A stretch of DNA of 64,000 bases from an uncultured Pelagibacteraceae bacterium (GCA_902574685.1 CACGOO010000004.1:1-64000); one strand, 5' to 3'. Positions 26,838 through 36,199 are shown, counted from the stretch's first letter. Numbers and translations: made by a program. Notes: generated from the letters alone by a model not told the origin.

Positions 26838-26853
26838 AGATTATAAGGATTTC

Positions 26854-27297
26854 GTGAGTAAAATATTAATCATTAACGGTCCTAATCTTAATCTAATAGG
26901 TGAAAGAGAACAATCACAATATGGTAGCAAAGATTATAAATACCTAGAGGATATTTGTAAGAAAAAATCAAAAGAATTAAATTTAACTCTTGAAATGAAA
27001 CAATCGAATATTGAGGGGGAAATTGTTGATATTATTCAAACTGCAAGAAACGAATTCAATGGAATTATAATTAATGCAGGTGGATATAGCCATACATCAA
27101 TTGCAATAAGAGATGCTCTAGATGTATTTAAAGGCAAAATAATTGAACTTCATATATCAAATATTTATAAAAGAGAGGAATTTCGTCATAAATCTATAAT
27201 AAGTGGTGTTGTTACAGGAATAATTTGTGGATTAGGGGTAAATGGATATATTTTGGCCATAAATTCTATGCATGAAATGTTGAATGAAAATAAATAA
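26854..27297 (+). CDS. aroQ: 3-dehydroquinate dehydratase type II
   Basis: This 147-residue dodecameric dehydroquinase carries out the third step of the shikimate pathway. The GTG start at 26854 is set by homology: SKILIINGPNLNLIGEREQSQYG is the normal N-terminus, preceded by an AAGGA ribosome-binding site at 26845-26849; the frame extends upstream but without family sequence. The active-site loop around the R-E residues, the Asn in INAGGYSHTS, the His in ELHISN and the Arg in KREEFRHKS are all in place. It overlaps accB by 14 bases, as aroQ-accB-accC commonly do in alphaproteobacteria. Confidence 0.95.
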   Translation: MSKILIINGPNLNLIGEREQSQYGSKDYKYLEDICKKKSKELNLTLEMKQSNIEGEIVDIIQTARNEFNGIIINAGGYSHTSIAIRDALDVFKGKIIELHISNIYKREEFRHKSIISGVVTGIICGLGVNGYILAINSMHEMLNENK

Positions 27298-27706
27298 AAA
27301 TATAATTAAAGAGCTTACTGAATATTTAAATGAATTTAATCTTAACGAAATAGAATACACAGAAAAAGATATAAAAGTAAAAGTATCAAAATCATCTGGA
27401 GCAAATTTAACAACTGTTAAAGAGATAAAATCAGAAATAAAATCAGAAAATACAAAACTAGATAATATTAGCGGGACTGAAGTTCCATCACCTATAATAG
27501 GAACAGCTTATTTAGCTCCAGAACCGGGTGGTAAAAAGTTTGTAGAAGTGGGAAAAAAAATTAACAAAGGTGATACAATTATGATTGTTGAAGCTATGAA
27601 AACAATGAATCATGTGCCCTCTCCAATAGCTGGTACAATAAAAAAAATTTGTGTTGAAGATGGTCAACCTGTTGAATATGGACATACCATAGCAATAATT
27701 GAATAA
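27284..27706 (+). CDS. accB: Acetyl-CoA carboxylase biotin carboxyl carrier protein
   Basis: This 140-residue BCCP has an N-terminal helical region (IIKELTEYLNEFNLNEIEY), a variable linker near residues 45-65, and a C-terminal biotinyl domain from about 70. The biotinylated lysine is in VEAMKTMNHV, with Thr in place of the commoner Met after Lys, as is usual in alphaproteobacteria. It carries carboxybiotin between AccC, encoded 2 bases downstream, and the carboxyltransferase AccAD encoded elsewhere. Confidence 0.95.
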   Translation: MKINKNIIKELTEYLNEFNLNEIEYTEKDIKVKVSKSSGANLTTVKEIKSEIKSENTKLDNISGTEVPSPIIGTAYLAPEPGGKKFVEVGKKINKGDTIMIVEAMKTMNHVPSPIAGTIKKICVEDGQPVEYGHTIAIIE

Positions 27707-27708
27707 TA

Positions 27709-29046
27709 ATGTTCAAAAAAATTCTTGTTGCAAATAGAGGTGAGATAGCCGTTAGAGTTATTAGAGCCTGTAAGGAATGGGGTATTCAAACAGTCGCTAT
27801 TCATTCTGACGTTGATAGAAATAGCATGCACGTTCGATTAGCTGATGAAAGTATATGTGTTGGACCTCATCAAGCTGCAAATAGTTACTTAAATATTCCA
27901 GCTATTATGTCAGCTATTGAATTGACAAATTCTGAAGCTGTTCATCCAGGATACGGTTTTTTATCTGAAAATTATGAATTTGCAAAAATCCTTGAACAAA
28001 ATAAAATTAAATTTATTGGCCCGTCTTCCTCATTGATTAAAATGATGGGTGATAAAATTGAAGCAAAAAAAATTGCAAAAAAATATGGCCTTCCAGTTAT
28101 TGAAGGATCTGATGGAGGCGTATCTGATTTTGATGAAGCAAAAAAAATATGTAAAATTGTTGGGTATCCAGTTTTGATAAAAGCTGCAGGAGGAGGTGGT
28201 GGAAAAGGAATGAAAGTTGTCACAAAAGAAGAAGAATTTGAAAACTTATTTTTGACTGCTAAAACTGAAGCAAAAAAATTTTTTGGTAACGATGAGGTAT
28301 ATATTGAGAAATTTTTTCAAAATCCAAGACATATAGAAGTTCAAGTATTATCTGGAAAAAATAGAACAGTACATTTACACGAAAGAGATTGCTCTATTCA
28401 AAGAAGACATCAGAAATTAATTGAAGAAACACCTAGTCCTTTACTAAATGATAAAATACGAAATGACCTTTTTGATAAAACTGTAAAAATGGTTAACCAA
28501 ATTGGGTACGAAGGTGCTGGAACAGTAGAATTTATTTTTGAGGATGGAAAATTTTATTTTTTAGAAATGAACACGAGAATACAAGTAGAACATCCAGTAA
28601 CAGAAGTTGTAACGGGTATAGATTTAATCAAAGAACAAATCTGGATTGCATATGATGGTAACACAGCTTTAAAACAAGAAGATATTAAGCCAAGGGGACA
28701 TGCTATTGAGTGCAGAATTAACGCAGAAGATGTAAGTAAAAATTTTCAACCATCACCAGGAGAGATTACAATGTGTCATCAACCATCGGGTTTCAGAACG
28801 AGAGTAGATGGTGCGATATTTCAAGGATACAAGGTAACTCCATATTATGATAGCATGATCTGTAAAGTAATATGTCATGGGAGGAACAGAACTGAAGCAA
28901 TTCAAAGAATGAGAAGGTCTCTAGATGAGTTTGTTATAGAAGGCATTAAAACAACAATAGACTTACATAAAATACTTTTAAATCATGAAAAATTTTTAAA
29001 TTCAGATTTTAATGTAAGTTGGCTTGACAATGAAAAACTGCTTTAG
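27709..29046 (+). CDS. accC: Acetyl-CoA carboxylase, biotin carboxylase subunit
   Basis: This 445-residue ATP-grasp enzyme carboxylates the biotin of AccB, the committed step of fatty-acid synthesis. FKKILVANRGEIAVRVIRAC is the standard N-terminus, GFLSENYEFA and KAAGGGGGKGMKVV form the ATP-binding domain, and EMNTRIQVEHPVTE near residue 290 has the catalytic Glu/Arg set. Length matches stand-alone AccC. It lies 2 bases after accB. Its end overlaps the convergent DUF2155 gene by 4 bases. Confidence 0.97.
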   Translation: MFKKILVANRGEIAVRVIRACKEWGIQTVAIHSDVDRNSMHVRLADESICVGPHQAANSYLNIPAIMSAIELTNSEAVHPGYGFLSENYEFAKILEQNKIKFIGPSSSLIKMMGDKIEAKKIAKKYGLPVIEGSDGGVSDFDEAKKICKIVGYPVLIKAAGGGGGKGMKVVTKEEEFENLFLTAKTEAKKFFGNDEVYIEKFFQNPRHIEVQVLSGKNRTVHLHERDCSIQRRHQKLIEETPSPLLNDKIRNDLFDKTVKMVNQIGYEGAGTVEFIFEDGKFYFLEMNTRIQVEHPVTEVVTGIDLIKEQIWIAYDGNTALKQEDIKPRGHAIECRINAEDVSKNFQPSPGEITMCHQPSGFRTRVDGAIFQGYKVTPYYDSMICKVICHGRNRTEAIQRMRRSLDEFVIEGIKTTIDLHKILLNHEKFLNSDFNVSWLDNEKLL

Positions 29047-29450
29047 GAAAAGCATTTTTTTAACCAAATATCATAAACAGGATGATCGAAAGGTCTAATT
29101 GAAGGAGACGAAGCAAAAGTCCAGTCGTTGAAGATAAAAACTTTATTTTCATCTCTATTGACTGTGTCTCTTACTTGCATATATGCTGTAATCTCTGGAT
29201 CATCATCAAATTTTGAATTATTACATTTAAGAATATTTATAGAAAGATTTTTAAATTTATATTCTCTACCAACTTCAATTTCAATTATATCGCTTTGTGA
29301 ATTTACTTTATCTAAAATTGTTATAACTGCAAATTTTTCAGTTTTTATTTGATTTTCACTAAGAGAATCAATCATCAATAAATAATAAGAAAAAAAAACA
29401 AGTATATAAACTTTAGCTTTTCCAAGAAGAATATTTTTTGTTTGAAGCAT
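29043..29450 (-). CDS. DUF2155 family exported protein
   Basis: This 135-residue protein has an N-terminal hydrophobic stretch (VYILVFFSYYLLMI), probably a signal or anchor sequence, followed by a DUF2155-like domain: AVITILDKVNSQSDIIEIEVG, then ILKCNNSKFDDDPEITAYMQV and IFNDWTFASSPSIRPFDHPVYD. The closing W-x-F-x-S-S-P-x-x-x-x-x-D-H-P-V-Y-D-W/I pattern is the part I recognise. Function is unknown; the family is largely alphaproteobacterial and usually sits beside the NDUFA12 gene, as here. The start overlaps the upstream coding end by 38 bases; a later start is possible but would cut the hydrophobic segment. Confidence 0.75.
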   Translation of the reverse strand: MLQTKNILLGKAKVYILVFFSYYLLMIDSLSENQIKTEKFAVITILDKVNSQSDIIEIEVGREYKFKNLSINILKCNNSKFDDDPEITAYMQVRDTVNRDENKVFIFNDWTFASSPSIRPFDHPVYDIWLKKCFS

Positions 29451-29787
29451 TTTTACTTTTGTTTTTATTTGGATGATAGGAATTTTCTGTTCCCGTTTGA
29501 TTTGGCATATGCTCTTTTTGCCAACTATATTTGTTTAATTCATGACTGTTTTCAATTTTATTTCCTGTATGATGCATCCAGGAATACCACTCACTTGGTA
29601 TTTTTGATGCTTCAACTTCTCCGTTATAAATAACCCATCTTTTTCCTGACTTGCTTTCATAATATTTGTTACCTGAATTATCCTTGCCTACTAATTTTCC
29701 AAACAGAATTGTATTTAGCCTTGTGCCAAATGTTTGTTTGTTCCACCAAGTAAAAATTTCTTTAATCATTTTTTTAATTATTTTCAA
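29413..29787 (-). CDS. NADH:ubiquinone oxidoreductase NDUFA12-like subunit
   Basis: This 124-residue protein resembles mitochondrial complex I accessory subunit NDUFA12 (B17.2), present in alphaproteobacterial complex I. Typical segments are TFGTRLNTILFGKLVGKDNSG, YYESKSGKRWVIYNG and IPSEWYSWMHH, followed by a hydrophilic Asn/Lys-rich tail where the family normally has an H-x-P-N-x-T-G-T box (here HMPNQTGTENSY). It binds the peripheral arm near the quinone module. It overlaps the DUF2155 gene by 38 bases, giving an alphaproteobacterial pair away from the nuo operon. Confidence 0.88.
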   Translation of the reverse strand: MKIIKKMIKEIFTWWNKQTFGTRLNTILFGKLVGKDNSGNKYYESKSGKRWVIYNGEVEASKIPSEWYSWMHHTGNKIENSHELNKYSWQKEHMPNQTGTENSYHPNKNKSKNASNKKYSSWKS

Positions 29788-29875
29788 TTTATAATTGTAA
29801 ATTTACAATTAGACTATAATTGAAAAATGTATATACATAAATCTTATCAAGATTCAATTTACAAATAGGATTACA

Positions 29876-30697
29876 ATGGCAAAATATTTAGTTGAAACAT
29901 ATTACACATGCAGCTTTAAAGTATCTCATTATTTAGATGATATAAATGAGGAAAATCTTAACAATTTAGAGAAAAATGACGATGGAAAATTTGAAATTAT
30001 CGATGTTAAACTAGATAATAGAAAAACAAAAAATCTTCAAGATACTAAAAGTAGTAAAGTTGAAATTGTTTCACAACCAATTAGTAATAAAGACAATAAA
30101 AATAGTAATAAATCCAAACCAATTGACGAGAATTTTAGAAAAAATATAACTGATAATATAGGCAAAAGATTAAGCATGCCTGATAGAAGAAAAGGTTATA
30201 TCCAAAAAGCTTCAATAGGTGATCACAAAGTATATTTGCATACTGGTGAATATGAAGATGGTAAAATAGGAGAAATTTTTATCGATACCAGTAAGGAAGG
30301 TGAGTTAGTAAAGGCGCTCATGAATAATTTTGCAATAGCAATATCATTAGGCCTTCAATACGGAGTTCCGCTAGACGAATTCGTAAATGCATATTTAGAT
30401 ACAAAATTTGAACCTTCTGGTAAAGTTTACGGAAATGATCGAATAATGAGTGCAAGTTCAATATTAGATTATATTTTTAGAGAGCTAGCGATTTCCTATT
30501 TAAATAGAGAAGATTTAGCTCACACCCCATCAATAACAGGCAATTCTGAAACAAGTGAAAATCAAGAAAGTGAAGATCAAAATCAACTAATTAAACTTGT
30601 AAAAGATATTACAAGCAAAGGATTTGTTAGAAACGATTATAAAAAGAAACTAGTCGATTTATCAGATATAAGAATAAATCTTAAAGGAAAAAAATAA
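29876..30697 (+). CDS. Free-standing TSCPD-domain protein (B12-dependent RNR C-terminus-like)
   Basis: This 273-residue protein has residues 101-215 closely resembling the C-terminal TSCPD domain of alphaproteobacterial adenosylcobalamin-dependent ribonucleotide reductase Nrd[63 protein letters not shown] and [15 protein letters not shown]. There is no catalytic barrel, and the protein has a single cysteine (position 11), so it cannot be a reductase. Residues 1-55 form a separate conserved-looking module ([20 protein letters not shown]), joined by an Asn/Lys/Ser linker. Function is unknown; DNA/nucleotide or RNR-related regulation is only a guess. It is flanked by convergent aspS with no gap. 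Confidence 0.75.
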   Translation: MAKYLVETYYTCSFKVSHYLDDINEENLNNLEKNDDGKFEIIDVKLDNRKTKNLQDTKSSKVEIVSQPISNKDNKNSNKSKPIDENFRKNITDNIGKRLSMPDRRKGYIQKASIGDHKVYLHTGEYEDGKIGEIFIDTSKEGELVKALMNNFAIAISLGLQYGVPLDEFVNAYLDTKFEPSGKVYGNDRIMSASSILDYIFRELAISYLNREDLAHTPSITGNSETSENQESEDQNQLIKLVKDITSKGFVRNDYKKKLVDLSDIRINLKGKK

Positions 30698-32479
30698 TTA
30701 TTTTTTTCTTTTTGAAATATAAAGTTCTTTAAGTTGATTTTCGTCTACTTCAGATGGTGCATTCATCATTAAATCTTGTGCGTTTTGATTCATTGGAAAC
30801 ATAGTCACCTCTCTAATATTTTTTTCTTCTGCTAATAACATCACGATTCTATCTATTCCGGGAGCAATGCCTCCATGGGGAGGTGCGCCATAACTTAAAG
30901 CATTAATCATACCCCTAAACTTTTCATCCACTTCTTCCTTAGAGTAGCCAGCGATTTTAAATAATTTATACATTAAATCAGGTTTATGGTTCCTGATCGC
31001 ACCAGAAGACAATTCAATTCCGTTACATACAATATCATATTGGAAGGCTTTTAGTTTCAAGGGTTCTGAAAGATCCAAATTATCAGTGTCACCTTGCGGC
31101 ATAGAAAAAGGGTTGTGACTAAATTCGATCTTTTTAGTATTTTCATCTATTTCAAACATTGGATAGTCAACTATCCAACAAAATGAAAAAACATTTTTGT
31201 CAATTAAATTTAATTCACTTGCTATTTTATTTCTTGCATTACTTAATAATTTCTCTACTTCAGGTTTATTTCCACAAGACATAAATATTGTATCACCTAC
31301 TTCCGCATTCATTTTTGTCATTATCTCTTTTAGGGACTGCTCAGAAAAAAATTTACCTACAGGTCCTTTGGCATTCAATTTATTTGAGTTTTCAATAGAA
31401 AAATATGCAAGGCCTGACGATCCTTCATCTTTTGCCCATTTATCAATTCCATCGAAAAAACTTCTCGGTTTTTCAGATGTATTTTTTGCAACTATTCCTC
31501 TTACTATAGATCCTTTAGATACTAATTTTTTAAATATTTCAAAATTAACATCATCTCTTTTAAAAATTTCAGTAATATCAGCTATTACCAAAGGATTTCT
31601 CAAATCTGGTTTGTCAGAACCATATTTAAGCATAGCTTCATCAAAAGGAATTCTGGGAAATTTTTCATGGAGTAGCCTTTTTGAAGAAAATTTTTTGAAT
31701 AAATTTACAAATAATTCTTCAACTATTTTGAATACATCCTCTTGTTCTACGAAAGACATTTCCAAGTCAAGTTGATAAAACTCTCCTGGACTTCTATCCG
31801 CTCTTGCGTCCTCGTCTCTAAAACACGGCGCAATTTGAAAATATTTATCAAAACCAGATACCATGATTAATTGTTTAAATTGCTGTGGAGCTTGAGGTAA
31901 AGCGTAAAATTTACCAGGGTTTAGTCTACTTGGTACCAAAAAGTCTCTAGCACCTTCTGGGCTAGATGACGTTAATATAGGTGTTTGATATTCTAGAAAA
32001 CCATATTTTTGCATTTCAGATCTAATAAATGAAATTATTTTAGATCTTAAAATAATATTATTATGAATTTTATTTCTCCTTAAATCTAAAAATCTATACT
32101 TTAATCTGATTTCTTCAGAATATTCTTGATCTGAAAAAACAGGTAAAGGCAATTCCTTAGTTTTTGCAAGTATTTTAATTTTTTCAATTCCTACTTCAAT
32201 TTCTCCAGTATTTAAATTTTTGTTAATTGTATCTTTTTCTCTAACCAAAACTTTACCTTCTACTTGTAGTACAGTTTCTAATGGAAGTATTTCTATTTCT
32301 TTAAAAATTTTTTTACTTTCATCAATTACACATTGGGTTAGTCCATAGTGATCTCTTAAATCTAAAAATAATAAATTTCCATGATCTCTTTTCTTATGTA
32401 TCCAGCCTGATAACTTTATTGTTTGATCTTTGTTATTTAGAGTTAGTTCTCCGCAAGTATGTGTCCTGTATTTACTCAA
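30698..32479 (-). CDS. aspS: Aspartyl-tRNA synthetase
   Basis: This 593-residue bacterial-type class II synthetase has an N-terminal OB-fold anticodon-binding domain (LSGWIHKKRDHGNLLFLDLRD), motif 2 (APCFRDEDARADRSPGEFYQLD), a GAD insertion domain in the middle, and motif 3 (GIAPGIDRIVMLL) near the C-terminus. It likely charges tRNA(Asp), and tRNA(Asn) too if the organism uses the GatCAB route. The start overlaps the hdaA stop by 4 bases (ATGA). Confidence 0.96.
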   Translation of the reverse strand: MSKYRTHTCGELTLNNKDQTIKLSGWIHKKRDHGNLLFLDLRDHYGLTQCVIDESKKIFKEIEILPLETVLQVEGKVLVREKDTINKNLNTGEIEVGIEKIKILAKTKELPLPVFSDQEYSEEIRLKYRFLDLRRNKIHNNIILRSKIISFIRSEMQKYGFLEYQTPILTSSSPEGARDFLVPSRLNPGKFYALPQAPQQFKQLIMVSGFDKYFQIAPCFRDEDARADRSPGEFYQLDLEMSFVEQEDVFKIVEELFVNLFKKFSSKRLLHEKFPRIPFDEAMLKYGSDKPDLRNPLVIADITEIFKRDDVNFEIFKKLVSKGSIVRGIVAKNTSEKPRSFFDGIDKWAKDEGSSGLAYFSIENSNKLNAKGPVGKFFSEQSLKEIMTKMNAEVGDTIFMSCGNKPEVEKLLSNARNKIASELNLIDKNVFSFCWIVDYPMFEIDENTKKIEFSHNPFSMPQGDTDNLDLSEPLKLKAFQYDIVCNGIELSSGAIRNHKPDLMYKLFKIAGYSKEEVDEKFRGMINALSYGAPPHGGIAPGIDRIVMLLAEEKNIREVTMFPMNQNAQDLMMNAPSEVDENQLKELYISKRKK

Positions 32480-33135
32480 TTTATTATCTCTTTTATTATT
32501 TTAAAGTTAATAGATTTTTTTTTCTTTAAACTCAATTCATCAATCTTATATATAAATTCATGCATTTTGCCATACGATCTAGCAATTCTTTTTATAATAT
32601 AATCTATAATTTTGTTATCCAATTTAATTTGTCTATCAGAGAAACTTTTTAAAATTATTGCGTAAATCAACTCATCGTCTGGCTGATCAATTTTAGCTAT
32701 TATGCAATTCCTTGATCTTGATACTAAATCTGGAAGTGTGAATTTCATTGTATCTATTGGCTTTTTTGATGATATCAATAAATATTTGTTATCTTGTTCA
32801 ATAAGATTAAATATTGAATATAATAATGTCTCTTTAAAAGTTTCATCTAAATCTTCAATTATTATACTATTTGAAAGTTTAATTTTTTTTAAAGTATTGT
32901 CATTAATTGTGTTACTATTCAAATATAAAGCATTAGCTTTTATTTTAAAAATTTTCGATAAATGAGTTTTGCCAGAATATTTTTCACCTGTTAAGTTTAC
33001 AATTCTTTTTTCCCATTTGGGCCAAGTTTCTATTATATTTTTTGCAAAAAAATTACTCTTTGATACATAAAAATCATTTTCGTCAAAACTTTGATTTATT
33101 GCAAAGTCTAAAAGTTTTTGATCTAATTCTCTCAT
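32476..33135 (-). CDS. hdaA: DnaA-related replication regulator HdaA
   Basis: This 219-residue protein resembles the AAA+ domain of DnaA but lacks its DNA-binding domain IV. Walker A is GEKYSGKT (residues 50-57), Walker B is IIIEDLDE near 91-98, and sensor-1 LLISSKKP and a sensor-2 arginine region (DLVSRSRNC) follow. Hda/HdaA, with the sliding clamp, stimulates ATP hydrolysis by DnaA and so prevents re-initiation. Position between aspS and the DUF2066-purM pair fits alphaproteobacterial hdaA. Overlaps of 4 bases on both sides indicate one operon. Confidence 0.85.
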   Translation of the reverse strand: MRELDQKLLDFAINQSFDENDFYVSKSNFFAKNIIETWPKWEKRIVNLTGEKYSGKTHLSKIFKIKANALYLNSNTINDNTLKKIKLSNSIIIEDLDETFKETLLYSIFNLIEQDNKYLLISSKKPIDTMKFTLPDLVSRSRNCIIAKIDQPDDELIYAIILKSFSDRQIKLDNKIIDYIIKRIARSYGKMHEFIYKIDELSLKKKKSINFKIIKEIIN

Positions 33136-34208
33136 TTTATTTTCCAGATTTCGCCGGATGAATTAATGTCTAAACCATTTAATTTCAAATTATTTAGAAG
33201 TTTATCAGGGTTACTATTGTAAATTATCTTATAAGTAATTTCTTTATTATTGATTTTTTCGATTTCGTATTCATATACAAAATCTGACTGGTTTAATAGA
33301 TTTTCTAATCTGTCACTAATTACGTAATTACTATTTTTTGAAGAAATTTTTATAGGTATTATAATTGAGGTGTTAATTTTATTAATTAATTTCCATTTAT
33401 CTTCGTAAATATTTTTTAAATCTAAAATAATTTTGTCTAATAAGTTGTTATCTTCAAAATTAATCATATTTTGCTCAATATTAAAATTAAAATTAAATTT
33501 TGAAAAACTGATTTTAGAAAAAATTTTTAAATTATTTTTGTTTTTATAGAATATAACGATAAATATATTTTCAAAGTTATACTTATTAGTAATTTCGGAT
33601 AAATCATTATTCTCAATATTATTTTTTATTTTTTGAAAAAGACGAAAATTTTCAATATTTTCATCTGGTAAATTATAATTTAATAAAAAAAATTTTTTAT
33701 TGATATTATTCCAATTATTGAAAAAATAATTTTGATCAAAATATGCAAGTTCGTTTGTTCGATTGTCAATCAAAATTGGTATAAAAAGAACATCCGTATT
33801 TTTTGGTACAGAGGAAATTACATTTTTAGACCTAATAAATGATAATAATTTTTTTTTATCAAATTTAACTTCAAAATCTACTTCGTAATTATTATTTACA
33901 AATTTTTCATTAGATAATGAAAAATTATCAATTAATGAATTTATTTTATTTTCTGATGTATTATTAAATAATTTTTTATCTTTATTTTCCACAATTCTAA
34001 AAATTAAAGTTTTAAAAGCTTTTTCAAAACCCTTATTAATTATATTCCCTTTATTAAAATTTACGTCATATTGTTCTTTAATATTAATATTTTTGACAGT
34101 GTAATTGTCTGCTAATACTTTAATTGTGGAAAACTTGATAAAAATTAAAATCAAAACTAAAAAAAAAAAGTATAAAGAATTAATAATTTTATTTTTGATT
34201 AAATACAT
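33132..34208 (-). CDS. DUF2066 family exported protein
   Basis: This 358-residue protein has an N-terminal signal or anchor segment (SLYFFFLVLILIFIKFSTIKVLA) and a long Asn/Lys/Ile-rich body. The early region YTVKNINIKEQYDVNFNKG and FEKAFKTLIFRIV recalls DUF2066, whose alphaproteobacterial members lie between purM and hdaA. Function unknown, probably periplasmic or membrane-anchored. Its ATG is only 9 bases from the divergent purM start. Family assignment leans on context as well as the N-terminal sequence. Confidence 0.65.
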   Translation of the reverse strand: MYLIKNKIINSLYFFFLVLILIFIKFSTIKVLADNYTVKNINIKEQYDVNFNKGNIINKGFEKAFKTLIFRIVENKDKKLFNNTSENKINSLIDNFSLSNEKFVNNNYEVDFEVKFDKKKLLSFIRSKNVISSVPKNTDVLFIPILIDNRTNELAYFDQNYFFNNWNNINKKFFLLNYNLPDENIENFRLFQKIKNNIENNDLSEITNKYNFENIFIVIFYKNKNNLKIFSKISFSKFNFNFNIEQNMINFEDNNLLDKIILDLKNIYEDKWKLINKINTSIIIPIKISSKNSNYVISDRLENLLNQSDFVYEYEIEKINNKEITYKIIYNSNPDKLLNNLKLNGLDINSSGEIWKIK

Positions 34209-34217
34209 AAATTTAAC

Positions 34218-35240
34218 ATGAGTTCTAAATTTCTGACATATGAGAAAAGTGGCGTTAGCATAAAAAAAGCAGACAAATTTATTAAATTTATATCTTCTAG
34301 TACAAAAAAATCAAAAAAAAGTGTTGATTTTAAGAATATTGGTGGATTTGGTGCTTTAACAAAACTACCTAATAAAATGAAAAATCCATTCCTAGTAACA
34401 AGCACTGATGGTGTTGGAACAAAAATTGAAGTTGCAAATCAATTGAACAAATTTGATACAATTGGAATTGATCTTGTAGCCATGTGTGTGAATGATCTTA
34501 TAGTTCAAGGGGCGAAACCATTATTATTTTTAGATTACATATCAATTGAAAAAATAAATTTAAAAAAATTAAAAAATATAATTAAAGGAATAATTAAGGG
34601 ATGTAAGTTAGCTGACTGTGAATTAGTTGGTGGAGAAACCGCAGAGATGCCAGGAACATACTCTAAAGGTAAATTTGATATTGCTGGTTTTTCTGTTGGC
34701 TTAGTTGAGAGAGACAAAATATTAATTAACAAAATAAAAGAAAAAGATTTAGTCGTAGCAATACCCTCTAGTGGACTTCACTCTAATGGATTTTCTTTGG
34801 TAAGACATATTATAAAAAAGAAAAAAATTAATTTACAAAAAAATTTTTTTTTAAGACGAGAATTGCTTGAACCTACAAAAATTTATGTAATGCATGTTTT
34901 AGAATTAATTAATAGAAAATATCTTAATGGTTGTGCCAATATAACAGGCGGGGGATTAGAAGAAAACATCAAAAGAATAATTCCTAAAAATTTTTGTGCT
35001 GAAATTAATTTAGAAAAAATAAGAACTTTAAATATTTTTAAATGGCTAAAAAATAAAGGTATTAGTGAAAAAGAAATGTTAAATACCTTTAATTGTGGTG
35101 TTGGTTTTTGTTTAATAATAAAACCAGATAAGTATAAAAAAATTATTAAATTTTTCCCAAGAAAATTTAAACCGTATATTATTGGAAGAATTACAAAAGA
35201 TACAAAAAAAGTAAAATTTAGTGGAAAAATCTCTTGGTAG
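34218..35240 (+). CDS. purM: Phosphoribosylformylglycinamidine cyclo-ligase
   Basis: This 340-residue AIR synthetase carries out purine step 5, closing the imidazole ring with ATP. LTYEKSGVSIKKADKFI is the family N-terminus, so the start at 34218 is firm. IGGFGALTKLP, VTSTDGVGTKIEVA, VGGETAEMPG and SSGLHSNGFSLVR are the ATP and substrate motifs. The 3' end overlaps purN by 20 bases. The start codon is 9 bases from that of the divergent DUF2066 gene, leaving no room for a normal promoter between them. Confidence 0.96.
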   Translation: MSSKFLTYEKSGVSIKKADKFIKFISSSTKKSKKSVDFKNIGGFGALTKLPNKMKNPFLVTSTDGVGTKIEVANQLNKFDTIGIDLVAMCVNDLIVQGAKPLLFLDYISIEKINLKKLKNIIKGIIKGCKLADCELVGGETAEMPGTYSKGKFDIAGFSVGLVERDKILINKIKEKDLVVAIPSSGLHSNGFSLVRHIIKKKKINLQKNFFLRRELLEPTKIYVMHVLELINRKYLNGCANITGGGLEENIKRIIPKNFCAEINLEKIRTLNIFKWLKNKGISEKEMLNTFNCGVGFCLIIKPDKYKKIIKFFPRKFKPYIIGRITKDTKKVKFSGKISW

Positions 35241-35799
35241 AAAAAAAATTGCAGTCTTTATAAGTGGTAGGGGAAGTAATCTCAAATCATTATTAAAATA
35301 CTCAAAAACAAAAAAATCATTGTTTAAAATTGTATTAGTAATTTCAAATAAATCTAATGCAAAAGGATTAGAATACGCAAGTAAATCAAAAATTAAAAAT
35401 TTTTTTATCAAATATTCAAATAAAAAAAATTTTGAAAAACAATCTTTAAAATTATTAAAAAAATATAAAGTTGATTTAATTTGTTTAGCTGGATTTATGA
35501 AGATAGTTTCAAAAAACTTTATTAAAAGATTCTCTAAACCGATAATTAATATTCATCCATCACTTTTACCAAAATATAAAGGATTAGATACGCATTATAG
35601 AGCAATTAAGAATGGAGACAAATTTTCAGGAGCAACAGTTCACATTGTTAATGAAAAGATGGATTCTGGAAAGATAATATTACAAGAAAAAATAAAAATT
35701 TTAAAATCAGATACTGAAAAGAGTTTAGAAAAAAAAGTTCTTAAAATTGAGCACAGAATCTACTCTAAGGCAATTATAAAATTATTGACTACCTATTAA
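35221..35799 (+). CDS. purN: Phosphoribosylglycinamide formyltransferase
   Basis: This 192-residue GAR transformylase carries out purine step 3 with 10-formyl-THF. IAVFISGRGSNLKSLL binds the substrate phosphate; the catalytic Asn and His are in NIHPSLLPKYKGLDTH, and the catalytic Asp in GATVHIVNEKMDSGKII. Start is a GTG at 35221, giving a 20-base overlap with purM; no ATG in frame precedes the conserved strand. It converges on ndk with an 11-base overlap of coding ends. Confidence 0.95.
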   Translation: MEKSLGRKKIAVFISGRGSNLKSLLKYSKTKKSLFKIVLVISNKSNAKGLEYASKSKIKNFFIKYSNKKNFEKQSLKLLKKYKVDLICLAGFMKIVSKNFIKRFSKPIINIHPSLLPKYKGLDTHYRAIKNGDKFSGATVHIVNEKMDSGKIILQEKIKILKSDTEKSLEKKVLKIEHRIYSKAIIKLLTTY

Positions 35800-36199
35800 A
35801 AAAAAAATCTAATTCGATTTTTGCATTATCAATACTATCGGAGCCGTGAACAGAGTTCTTATCAATCGATATACCATATTTTTTTCTTAAAGTTCCTTCT
35901 TTGGCATCTATTGGATTTGTTGCGCCCATTAGTTTTCTGTTTTCCATTACAGCATTTTCTCTCTGTAAAGATAAAACAATAATTGGTCCTGATGACAAAT
36001 ATTTACACAAATCATTATAAAATGGTTTGGTCTCATGTACTTTATAAAATTTTTCAGCTTCTTCTTTTGATATATGAATTTTTTTTTCTTCAATTATTTC
36101 GAAACCTTTATTTTTAAATTCTTGTTTAATTTGATCCTGTAAATTTCTTTGAACTGCATCTGGTTTGATTATTGATAATGTTCGTTCAATATTACTCAT
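35789..36199 (-). CDS. ndk: Nucleoside diphosphate kinase
   Basis: This 136-residue NDK swaps gamma-phosphates between nucleoside di- and triphosphates. [15 protein letters not shown] opens the protein and [20 protein letters not shown] has the phosphorylated active-site histidine followed by the S-D-S family triplet. The M-G-A-T-N-P segment precedes a normal Arg-rich loop. The start overlaps the pepA stop by 8 bases. Confidence 0.96.
   Translation of the reverse strand: MSNIERTLSIIKPDAVQRNLQDQIKQEFKNKGFEIIEEKKIHISKEEAEKFYKVHETKPFYNDLCKYLSSGPIIVLSLQRENAVMENRKLMGATNPIDAKEGTLRKKYGISIDKNSVHGSDSIDNAKIELDFFFNR

Noticed and set aside
26838-26853. Possible TPP riboswitch controlling thiSG
   Set aside because: Only 16 bases separate thiS from divergent aroQ, and no thi-box sequence is seen there.
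31197-31775. 192-residue plus-strand ORF inside aspS
   Set aside because: It lies wholly antisense to a firmly identified synthetase and shows no family motifs; AT-rich antisense frames stay open by chance.
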